From contig CANMNA010000011.1 in NCBI GenBank assembly GCA_947499075.1, positions 1 to 42,496 on the forward strand: DNA of 42,496 bases, read 5' to 3'. The DNA is from Myxococcales bacterium. GTDB lineage: Bacteria > Myxococcota_A > UBA9042. Positions within the stretch are counted from its first letter, which is position 1. Each line of letters starts with the position of its first letter. Below the pieces are notes generated by a model. The model had not been told where the DNA came from. It did not search any database and saw only the letters and a list, made by a program, of their open reading frames with translations. Of the stretch, positions 34,744 through 42,496 are shown piece after piece. The translations under genes were made by a program, and so were the position numbers.

Positions 34744-35304
34744 ATGACCATCCCACCGCGCCGACCGCTGACCTGTGCCGGCTTTACCTTGATCGAACTG
34801 ATGATCGTCGTTGTGATCATCGGCATTTTGGCAACCGTGGCTGGGCAGTCGTACAAGCGCTTCACCCGCCGCGCCCGCGTGCAGGAAGCGATCTCGCTGC
34901 TGGGCGACATCCGCATCAAGCAAGAAAACTACTACCAGACGTACCACCGCTACGTGTCGACCGGCGCCACCAGTGCCGATTTCTGGCCCAAAGATGTCAA
35001 CTGGGTGTTGATGAACACCAAGTGGAACATCGACTGCACCCAGGCCGGCGACGTGGCCGCCAATCCGGGCTGGTGCGCGCTGGGCGCCGGCTATCGGCCC
35101 ATCGAGGAAGTCAACTTCCAACTCTTGGTGGTCGGCCGCGACCCGGTCACGCCCCAGGCGCCGCCGCCCAAGTATGTCACCAACGCCACGGTCGACTGGT
35201 GGTATGCGCGCGCCCGCGCCGACTTCGACGTCAACGGCAACTTCTCTGACATCTACCTGTCGTCGGAGATGCGCGAGCCGGTGCTGGAGAACGAGCTGGA
35301 GTAA
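34744..35304 (+). CDS. Type IV prepilin-like protein (PilA/pseudopilin type)
   Basis: Class III signal CAG|FTLIELMIVVVIIGILATVAGQSYKRF. Confidence 0.88.
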   Translation: MTIPPRRPLTCAGFTLIELMIVVVIIGILATVAGQSYKRFTRRARVQEAISLLGDIRIKQENYYQTYHRYVSTGATSADFWPKDVNWVLMNTKWNIDCTQAGDVAANPGWCALGAGYRPIEEVNFQLLVVGRDPVTPQAPPPKYVTNATVDWWYARARADFDVNGNFSDIYLSSEMREPVLENELE

Positions 35305-35316
35305 TCGACAAGCCGG

Positions 35317-36921
35317 TCAGGCCTTGGCGATGGCCGCGGCGAGCAGCTTGGGCAGGCCTGGCCGCAGGCTGTGCTCGCGGGCCAGCAGCGCCACGTAGTC
35401 CGCGCCGATCGCCCGGTCACCCAGCAGCCGTCCTAGCCCACACAGGTCATGCGCGGCCTCAACGACGGCCCGATCGGACCCCGCGGCCGCGCCGCACAGC
35501 GCCGCCAAGCGCAGTTGCCATCCCTGCGCCGCCAGCAGGGGATCGCACACCGTCAACTGCGCTAGGCAGCCCAGCGCACAGTGGTCGCGCAACGGCCCTG
35601 CGCTGACTGCGGACAGCAGCGCGGTTGCGGCATCGGTCTCGCTGGCCAGTGCGTGAGCCATCCATGCTTCGTCGTCGTCTTGGAGCAACCGCAGCACGAC
35701 TTGATCGCGCGTCTGGACCCAGCGCCCGGGTGGACAGGCCTGCCGCAACCGCAGGTACCACGGCAGGCCGCCGTTGCGATCGAGCATCCACGCCGCCACG
35801 ACTTGGGCGGTCGCCGCCTGCCGCACCGCAACTGCGCTTTCGAACGCCAGCGTCGCCGCCTCTTGCACCGTGGCGCCGCGGGCGTCGTAGCGGCCCAGAA
35901 CCTGGCGCAGCACCTCGCTGTGCCCGGCCTGGGCCAGCGCCGTGACCAGCGGTAGCAGGGTGGAGCGCACCGGCGGCCACTGCACCGCAAGCCGACCGGC
36001 TTGGCTCAGGCCATCGCCAGCCAGCAGCGCATCGATGACTGCGCTGACCAGCACATCTGCGCCGCCCGGCTGCGCGTGCTCTTTCCAAGGTCGGCTCGGC
36101 TGCGCCGACAGCCAGGTGCCGAGCCCCGCCAGCAGCAGATCCCGCAGGACCGCGTGCCGCGCCGCCAACTGACACAACGCAACGGCCACCTGCGGCGCGA
36201 CTTGGGCCGGCCCTTCGAGGGCCACCGCAAACAACTCGGACACTTCGACTTCACCGCCGGCCAGCGCCACCACCCGGCACAGCCCCGCCACCGCCTTTTC
36301 GGCGGCGTCCGGCAGCGGCGTGAACACGACCTTGGGCGCCGCCAATGCCTGCAGAACGTGGGTGGCCCACTGCGCCGCTTGCGCGGGCGTCTCTGCCACC
36401 GCGGCCGCAATCCGCTCAGCCACCGCGTGCAGTTCCGCGACGTCGTCCAGCCCCGGCCGCAGGCTCTGCCGCCACGCCAGCGCCACCATGTCGACGGCGG
36501 CGGCGATTGGCAGGCGCTCCAAGTCGCGCAACACCCGCGGCGGCTCGCGCTGGGCCTCGGCCTGGTGCAAGCGCTGGCGCAGAGCCAACATCACGCCCTG
36601 CTGGTTGGCAGTACTCTGCTGCAACTGCTTGCTCTTGCGCTGCAATTCGAGGGCAACCGCGACCGCATGGGCACAGCGTGGCGTGCCGCACGAGCAGGCT
36701 GAGCTGATCGCGCCATCTTTGCAGGTCAACTCGACCCGCTCAGCAAATTCCTGTTCGCGCACTGGGGCCTGGCAGCTGACATCGCTCACGATCATGCGCC
36801 CGACGTGGCCGTCGCGGTGCAGTTGCCCGCCACGGCTGCTGCTGCGGGCGCCCGCCCACGCCAGCATCGACAGCTGGCCAATCACAGGCAGCCAGGCGTG
36901 CAGGGGATCGGGCTTGAGCAC
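35317..36921 (-). CDS. SWIM zinc-finger-like domain protein with long helical C-terminal region
   Basis: CSCGTPRCAHAVAVALEL (CxC...CxH). GTG start; 3 nt after the BFD-like gene. Confidence 0.65.
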   Translation of the reverse strand: MLKPDPLHAWLPVIGQLSMLAWAGARSSSRGGQLHRDGHVGRMIVSDVSCQAPVREQEFAERVELTCKDGAISSACSCGTPRCAHAVAVALELQRKSKQLQQSTANQQGVMLALRQRLHQAEAQREPPRVLRDLERLPIAAAVDMVALAWRQSLRPGLDDVAELHAVAERIAAAVAETPAQAAQWATHVLQALAAPKVVFTPLPDAAEKAVAGLCRVVALAGGEVEVSELFAVALEGPAQVAPQVAVALCQLAARHAVLRDLLLAGLGTWLSAQPSRPWKEHAQPGGADVLVSAVIDALLAGDGLSQAGRLAVQWPPVRSTLLPLVTALAQAGHSEVLRQVLGRYDARGATVQEAATLAFESAVAVRQAATAQVVAAWMLDRNGGLPWYLRLRQACPPGRWVQTRDQVVLRLLQDDDEAWMAHALASETDAATALLSAVSAGPLRDHCALGCLAQLTVCDPLLAAQGWQLRLAALCGAAAGSDRAVVEAAHDLCGLGRLLGDRAIGADYVALLAREHSLRPGLPKLLAAAIAKA

Positions 36922-36924
36922 CGA

Positions 36925-37191
36925 CTACTGCCCCTGACAGCGCCGCAGGTGATCGCTGAGCAACTGCACCAATTCCGGTTGGCACGAGCCGCCACACGGC
37001 CCGCATCCGGCAAAGGTCTGATCGAAGATCTCGGCCAGCGTAGTCGCCCCGTTGCGCATGGCTGCGTCGATGGCACTCTTGGGCACTTCGTTGCACATGC
37101 AAATCAGCGGATCGGCGCTGCGGCGCCCAAACACCTTGCGCTGCGATCCAGCGCTGCCACCGCGGGTCTGCTGGGGCGCGCGGTCGTTCAC
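36925..37191 (-). CDS. BFD-like [2Fe-2S]-binding domain protein
   Basis: LICMCNEVPKSAIDAAMRNGATTLAEIFDQTFAGCGPCGGSCQPEL. GTG start overlaps the upstream stop (GTGA). Confidence 0.75.
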   Translation of the reverse strand: MNDRAPQQTRGGSAGSQRKVFGRRSADPLICMCNEVPKSAIDAAMRNGATTLAEIFDQTFAGCGPCGGSCQPELVQLLSDHLRRCQGQ

Positions 37192-38279
37192 TTGCCCCCA
37201 GGCGTACGCGCGCTGGCCGGCGGCGGGCCGACCTGTGCGCGCAGCGCGGCTTCGACTTGCTGCAAGAGCTTGCGCGCCCAGTCGTGCGGATTGCCGTGCA
37301 AAGTGGCGCCGGCCGCGTGATCGTGGCCACCGCCGCCGATGTCGCGCGCAATGTGGCCAATCTTGACCGCGGTCTTGGACCGCAGTGACAGCTTCCACTC
37401 CCCGGGCTGGCGACCGGGTTTGATCTGCAGGGCGACCAGGACGCCTTCGATGCCAACCAGCGTGCTGATCGTCTCGCCGACGGCGTCGTTGGCCAAGTCC
37501 AGCCCCTCGGTCAGCTCTGGCTCGACGACCGTGTAGGCCACGCGGCCGCCGTCGCTAAAGCGCGTGGCGGCGATGACGCGGCCCAACAGCTCAACTTCGG
37601 CGCGCGGTTTGTTCGAAAACAGCGCTTCGCTGATCGGGTTGGTGTCGATGCCGGTCTGGACCAACTCGGCCGCAACGCGCAAGGTGTTGGGCTGGTTGCG
37701 CAAATAGCGAAACGACCCGGTATCAAAACTCATCGCCGCGTACAGTGGTGCTGCCACCTCAGCCGTAATCGGCCAGCCCAGCGCCTTGATCAGGGTAAAA
37801 ACGAGCTCGCCGCTCGATGAGAACTCGCCAGCGATGCAGCCGGTGACCTCGGCGGTCGGTGCACACGGGTGGTGATCGACTACCCATACCGGCTTGCCCA
37901 GCTCGCGCATCCGCCGCGCCGGACGGCCAGCGCGCTCGATTTCGTGGGCATCGAACATCAGGCCCAACTCGGCCTCGCCTAGCGCGTCGGCGGTGCCATC
38001 GAAGTCACCGATCCAGCGCAACGGGTCGATCCAGGCAAAGCGCGCGGGGCACGGATCGTCGTTGACAATCCGGGCCGTGCGGCCGGCTTGGACGGCGGCA
38101 AGGGCAAAGGCGAGCTGAGAACCCAGACCATCAGCGTCGGGACCTTGGTGGGTCATCAGCGCAAAGTGGCGGACTTGGCGCAAGTGGTCCAAAAACCACG
38201 GCGCAAAGGGATGGCCTGACAACCGCTGCACCGTCGACCCCTGCCAGCGGCCTCGCCGCGTCGGTGTGCACCATAGCAC
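37188..38279 (-). CDS. DHH-DHHA1 phosphoesterase, NrnA-like
   Basis: HQGPDADGLGSQLAF, DAHE, VVDHHPCA, C-terminal GGGGHDHAAGA. Confidence 0.9.
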   Translation of the reverse strand: MLWCTPTRRGRWQGSTVQRLSGHPFAPWFLDHLRQVRHFALMTHQGPDADGLGSQLAFALAAVQAGRTARIVNDDPCPARFAWIDPLRWIGDFDGTADALGEAELGLMFDAHEIERAGRPARRMRELGKPVWVVDHHPCAPTAEVTGCIAGEFSSSGELVFTLIKALGWPITAEVAAPLYAAMSFDTGSFRYLRNQPNTLRVAAELVQTGIDTNPISEALFSNKPRAEVELLGRVIAATRFSDGGRVAYTVVEPELTEGLDLANDAVGETISTLVGIEGVLVALQIKPGRQPGEWKLSLRSKTAVKIGHIARDIGGGGHDHAAGATLHGNPHDWARKLLQQVEAALRAQVGPPPASARTPGGK

Positions 38280-38303
38280 GCCTTGGCAGTGCCGGCATGC
38301 CAG

Positions 38304-39548
38304 TTACAGCAAGCCGCGAAATTGCCAAGCAATCCAGCTGAGCAGGCGCAGGCCGAGGCTGCGCTCCGTGTCCTGCTGCAGCGTCCACGGCGCAGCGTCG
38401 TCCCACAGACGGTCAAAAGTGGCCTGCAGTGTCTCGCTGTGGCCCATACCCAACAGATTGGCCTCTAGGTTGCGGCGACGGGACAGGGCATCGAGGTTGG
38501 CCGAGCCGACAGTCCACCATTGGCCGTCGACGATGCCGATCTTGGTGTGCAGCATGGTGTCGCGGACCATCCGCACCTCCGCACCGCGGCGCAGCAAGCG
38601 GCCCAGCCCATACAGCGTCGCCCATCCGACCGGCGGCACATCGCTAATCGCCAGACCGGGCAGCAATATCTGCAAGCGCACGCCGCGGCGACTTGCGCTG
38701 ACCAGCGCGCGGGCCAGTTGCCGCCCCGGCAAGAAATAGGCATGGGCCAGGCACACCCGAATCTGCGCGGCGCGCACCGCGTGCACGTAGGCGACGTTGG
38801 CAAATGCCGTATTGACGCTGCCATGGTTGAACGCGACGCCGACGCGCGCCAAGGCCTGCGGATCGCCGGGCGCAGGCAGCGGCGTGGCCAAAACCTGCGG
38901 ATCCTGACCGCGCAAGTGCATGGTGCGCTGCCAGATCAGCTCGCGTGCGGCGCCCCGGGTGACCCGCTCGACCCAATCGCGCATCTGACCGCGCACGCTG
39001 CTGCGGCCGGCCCAGTCTTGGCGCAGCACCGCAGCAATCTCGTGCACCACCGGCCCTTGGACCAGCAGCCCGGCGTCGTGCCAAGTTCGGTGATCGTCGG
39101 TCAGCGCATAGTACTCGTCGCCGACGTTACGGCCGCCGATGATGGCAACCACGTCATCGAAAACCCACAATTTTCGGTGGTTGCGCCGTCGCCAGTGCCC
39201 CAGCCCTAGCCGGAGCCCCGGCTTGCCCAACACCCGCAGCTGCACGCCTCCGCCGACCAGCCGCTGCAATTGATCGTCGGTCGTGCCCGCAGAGCCCACA
39301 CCGTCGAAGACCAGCTGGACCGTAACGCCTCGGGCACAGGCTTGAACCAAGGCCGCAACCACTGCGTCGCCCACCGCGTCTGGCTTGAGCATGTACAGTT
39401 GCACCGAAATCGAGATCTTGGCATCGGCAATGGCACCCGACAGCGCCATCCACGCCGTGCGGCCATCGAGCAACCACTGCAGCTGGTGGCCGTCGCTCAG
39501 GCCATGCAGGTGGCGGGCGCGGACAGGCAAGGTGGAGCGGGCAACCAT
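38304..39548 (-). CDS. Phospholipase D-family protein (cardiolipin synthase-like)
   Basis: Two HKD motifs: HRKLWVFDDVVAIIGGRNVGDEY and HTKIGIVDGQWWTVGSANLD. Confidence 0.9.
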   Translation of the reverse strand: MVARSTLPVRARHLHGLSDGHQLQWLLDGRTAWMALSGAIADAKISISVQLYMLKPDAVGDAVVAALVQACARGVTVQLVFDGVGSAGTTDDQLQRLVGGGVQLRVLGKPGLRLGLGHWRRRNHRKLWVFDDVVAIIGGRNVGDEYYALTDDHRTWHDAGLLVQGPVVHEIAAVLRQDWAGRSSVRGQMRDWVERVTRGAARELIWQRTMHLRGQDPQVLATPLPAPGDPQALARVGVAFNHGSVNTAFANVAYVHAVRAAQIRVCLAHAYFLPGRQLARALVSASRRGVRLQILLPGLAISDVPPVGWATLYGLGRLLRRGAEVRMVRDTMLHTKIGIVDGQWWTVGSANLDALSRRRNLEANLLGMGHSETLQATFDRLWDDAAPWTLQQDTERSLGLRLLSWIAWQFRGLL

Positions 39549-39620
39549 GCCGCCAATTTGCAAGACTGCGGCCGCTGCGGCAAGGTGCCCCGCCTTGGGC
39601 GATTGCCCGGATGCCCGGCG

Positions 39621-40556
39621 ATGCATCATTTGACCGACAGCGTTGCTGACCTCGCCCAAGCGGTGCAGTTGCTGCACCAAGGCCTCTTGGTCGCGATGCC
39701 AACCGAGACGGTCTACGGGCTGGCGGCGCGCGCGGACAGCGACCGTGCGGTGGCCAAGATTTTTGCGGCCAAGGGCCGGCCGCGCATCAATCCCTTGATC
39801 GCGCACGTCGCTGATTTGGCTGCGGCGCAGCGGCTGGTGCAACTGGACGCCCTGTCGCAGCGGCTGGCCGAGCAGTTCTGGCCGGGGCCGCTGACACTGG
39901 TGCTGCCCCGCCAGCCGAACTGCCCGGTGTCGCTGCTGGCCTCGGCGGGGCTGGACACGCTGGCGGTGCGGGTGCCGGCGCATCCGGTGGCGCTGCGGCT
40001 GCTGGCGGCCTGTGGCACGCCGCTGGTGGCTCCCTCGGCCAATCTGTCGGGCCAGCTCAGCCCGACGGCGGCTGGTCACGTCGATCCGCGGCTGGCGGCG
40101 GCGGTGATCGACGGCGGGCCGTGTCGGGTAGGCGTCGAGTCGACTGTGGTGCAGGTGATCGGCAATCAGGCTTGGCTGCTGCGACCAGGCGGCATTGCGC
40201 GGGACGCACTGGCAGCGGTGGCCGGTCCGTTGCGCGACGCTGAGGATGCGGCCCATCCGCGGTCGCCCGGCCAGCTCGCCAGCCACTATGCGCCGCAGTT
40301 GCCGGTCCGCCTGCATGCCCGCGAGGTCCGAGGCGACGAGGCGCTACTGGCGCTGGGCGACGACGTCCCGGCTGGCGCAGCGTTGACGCTGAATCTGAGC
40401 CCGTCGGGCGATCTGGAGATCGCCGCCGCCAACCTGTTCGCCTACTTGCGCGCCCTGGATCAGCCGCAGCTGCGCGGGATCGCGGTGGTGCCGATTCCAG
40501 GTCATGGACTAGGTGAGGCGATCAACGATCGGCTGCGGCGGGCGGCGACGCGCTGA
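39621..40556 (+). CDS. Sua5/YciO/TsaC-family L-threonylcarbamoyladenylate synthase
   Basis: LLVAMPTETVYGLAARADSDRAVAKIFAAKGRPRINPL; TLVLPRQ; VAPSANLSGQLSPT; Sua5-type C-terminal domain. Confidence 0.92.
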   Translation: MHHLTDSVADLAQAVQLLHQGLLVAMPTETVYGLAARADSDRAVAKIFAAKGRPRINPLIAHVADLAAAQRLVQLDALSQRLAEQFWPGPLTLVLPRQPNCPVSLLASAGLDTLAVRVPAHPVALRLLAACGTPLVAPSANLSGQLSPTAAGHVDPRLAAAVIDGGPCRVGVESTVVQVIGNQAWLLRPGGIARDALAAVAGPLRDAEDAAHPRSPGQLASHYAPQLPVRLHAREVRGDEALLALGDDVPAGAALTLNLSPSGDLEIAAANLFAYLRALDQPQLRGIAVVPIPGHGLGEAINDRLRRAATR

Positions 40557-40634
40557 CTGCAGGTGCGCCCGGTTCCGTTGCTAGGCCAAAAGTGCCAAAC
40601 TCGCGTGGCGCATTCAGGCGCTGTGGTGACGGCA

Positions 40635-42410
40635 ATGGCCCGCAAGAAGTCGAAGGATACGACAGTCGAGGTACCCGTGCAGGCCACTGCCGAGCCGCCG
40701 CAGGGCGATGCGCCCGCCAACCGGACGCTGCTGCACGACTGGGCCCCGCTGGGCCAATGCCTGACCCAGCGCATCGGGCGCCACTACTGGCTGCGCCACG
40801 CCGCCGACCTGTTTGCCGACGAGACGGTGCCCCATTGGGTCCACGACAATGGCGCGATGTCGCAGCGCACCGCCCACGTACTCATTGCGTGGTGCCAAGA
40901 GCGGCAGAGTGCCGGCACCCTGCCCGACCAGATCGTGGTGTGCGAGATCGGCATGGGCACCGGCCTGCACCTGAAATACATGCTCGACGCCTTTCGCCAG
41001 CACTGCCGCGATCACAACACCGACTGGTACACCCGGCTGCAGGCGCTGGGCAGCGATGTCAGCGCGCCGGTGGCCCGCAAGGCCCAGGAGCGCGGCCTGT
41101 TTGCCGACCACGCCGGCCACGTGCGGCTGGGTCACCTCGATGTCGAGGCACCTGACACGTTCATCGAACTCGACACTGGCATCGCGGTGCCGCTGGTTGG
41201 GCAAGTGCATGTGTTTGTGGCGCTCTACGTGCTCGACCTGCTGGGCGTCGATGTCTTTCGCCGCCGCAATTACGACGATGGCGGACGCTGGGAGGCGGTG
41301 TGGGTCCGCACCTGGCTGCGCAATGAAGCGCTGTTGCCGGCGTATACCGAGGCCACGGTGGCCCAACTGCAGGAGCTGGCGACCCAGGACCATCCCGATG
41401 CCATGGAGCCGCTGGCCCAAGTGTGGTCGCTGATTCAAGAGGAGCTGCGGGCGTGGCCGGTGGCGATGGCCGAGCATCCCGACAGCCTGGCGCTGCAGCG
41501 CTTGGCCGACGACACCGAGAGCGCGCTCGGGCGCACCCATCCACTGTTGACCGACGGCACCGTGGTCATCCACTCGGCAGGCGCGCTGCGGGCGGTGCAG
41601 CTGCTCAGTGAGACAGTGGCCCAAGGCGGCATCGTGCTGCTGCGCGATGTCGGGCTGCACACACCGGAGGCGGCGGCGACGGCGCGCGGGCTAACCCACT
41701 ATGGACAAGTCAGTGCGGCGGCGGTCAATTTGGTCCAGCTGGATGCGTGGATGGCGGCGGGGCATTGTCCCGGCGTGCTGGCGGTGGCGCCCAGCCACGA
41801 TGGGCAGCGCGGCCAGTGCGGGCGGTTGCTGGTCAAAGGCAGCTTGCCGGCCACCGAGTCGGCGTTTCGGCAGGCGTTCGACAGCCGGGCGATCTTTGCC
41901 TCGCACGCACTTTTGGAGCAGGCGGCGACCCAGACCGATGCAGCGCAGGCGCTGGAATTGGTCCGCCAGGCGATCGCGCAAGAGCCGACAGACTGGACGC
42001 TGCACTTGGACGCCGCGCGGCTGGCACTGCACGGCCTGCACCGGCCCGATGTGGCGCATGTGGTGGCCCTGCGCGCGGTCGAATTGAACCCCGCGTTCAG
42101 CCCCGATCTGTGGTGCGTGCTGGGCGATGCCCTGCATGCCCTGGGCGAGGCGGACAAGTCGGTGCGGGCCTACCGCAATGCGCTGGCGGTGCACCCGCGC
42201 CACGCCCAATCGCTGTGGAGTCTGGCCTACGTCCAGGCCGAAGCGGGGCGGCACGGCGAGGCGTTTGAGTTGCTGGGCCAAGCGATGCGCTGGGACAAAG
42301 AGGGCCAGTGGCGCAGCCAGGTGCTGCAGTTGCTCGATGCGTGCTTGCGGGCACAGTCGCTGCAGCGGCAGGCGGAATTGGCGCGACTGGCGGAGCAGGC
42401 GGGGTTGTAG
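40635..42410 (+). CDS. SAM-dependent methyltransferase-like (MidA-like) protein with C-terminal TPRs
   Basis: VVCEIGMGTGLHLKYMLDAF Rossmann motif; C-terminal TPR-like PDLWCVLGDALHALGEADKSVRAYRNALAVHPRHAQSLWSLAYVQAEAGRHGEAFELLGQAM. Confidence 0.65.
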   Translation: MARKKSKDTTVEVPVQATAEPPQGDAPANRTLLHDWAPLGQCLTQRIGRHYWLRHAADLFADETVPHWVHDNGAMSQRTAHVLIAWCQERQSAGTLPDQIVVCEIGMGTGLHLKYMLDAFRQHCRDHNTDWYTRLQALGSDVSAPVARKAQERGLFADHAGHVRLGHLDVEAPDTFIELDTGIAVPLVGQVHVFVALYVLDLLGVDVFRRRNYDDGGRWEAVWVRTWLRNEALLPAYTEATVAQLQELATQDHPDAMEPLAQVWSLIQEELRAWPVAMAEHPDSLALQRLADDTESALGRTHPLLTDGTVVIHSAGALRAVQLLSETVAQGGIVLLRDVGLHTPEAAATARGLTHYGQVSAAAVNLVQLDAWMAAGHCPGVLAVAPSHDGQRGQCGRLLVKGSLPATESAFRQAFDSRAIFASHALLEQAATQTDAAQALELVRQAIAQEPTDWTLHLDAARLALHGLHRPDVAHVVALRAVELNPAFSPDLWCVLGDALHALGEADKSVRAYRNALAVHPRHAQSLWSLAYVQAEAGRHGEAFELLGQAMRWDKEGQWRSQVLQLLDACLRAQSLQRQAELARLAEQAGL

Positions 42411-42432
42411 GGGCGGCGATGGCAGGGGCCGC

Positions 42433-42496
42433 TTACCAAATCTGGCGCGCACCCAAGTCCACGATCGCTGGATCGCAGCCCAGAACAGGCACGCCC
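42433..42496 (-). CDS. 3' end of a CDS truncated by the window edge
   Basis: Minus-strand open frame ...GVPVLGCDPAIVDLGARQIW* ending at 42433; short, weak support. Confidence 0.3.
   Translation of the reverse strand, partial: GVPVLGCDPAIVDLGARQIW

Noticed and set aside
33337-35121. 594-aa minus-strand ORF
   Set aside because: Antisense to the exported PEGA-like protein and prepilin; no family signature.

Overview
This is a GC-rich, mostly gene-dense chromosomal window, most likely from a myxobacterium-like (Myxococcota/delta-type) organism. The taxon is inferred from gene content. I support about 35 CDS. They include a type IV pilus block (pilR-pilS-pilC-pilB), folD plus an acyl-CoA dehydrogenase, prfA, and an ExbB/TolQ-ExbD/TolR-TonB operon that also encodes a Kazal-like lipoprotein and a YbgC-like thioesterase. 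There is also a bifunctional RelA/SpoT, an APC permease, an orphan prepilin, an NrnA-like/BFD-like/SWIM operon, a PLD-family enzyme, a Sua5-like protein, and five secreted Cys-rich modular lipoproteins (C-type lectin plus fibrinogen-like, MopE-like, a 12-unit 6-Cys repeat protein, a somatomedin-B-like protein and the Kazal-like one). No CRISPR array, tRNA, rRNA or transposase was recognised. The signals I consider least explained are: (1) a family of inverted-pair palindromic elements whose terminal and hairpin sequences vary while keeping their base pairing; (2) an in-frame TGA in the signal peptide of a Cys-rich lipoprotein, behind an apparently leaderless promoter; (3) a Tol-Pal-like operon with a Kazal-like lipoprotein where TolB/Pal would be; (4) helically phased 21-bp repeats between divergent relA and exbB; (5) several predicted transcripts that begin with a hairpin at about +1; (6) an A-B higher-order repeat structure in the 910-aa Cys-rich lipoprotein. 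All calls come from reading the sequence; no database search was run.
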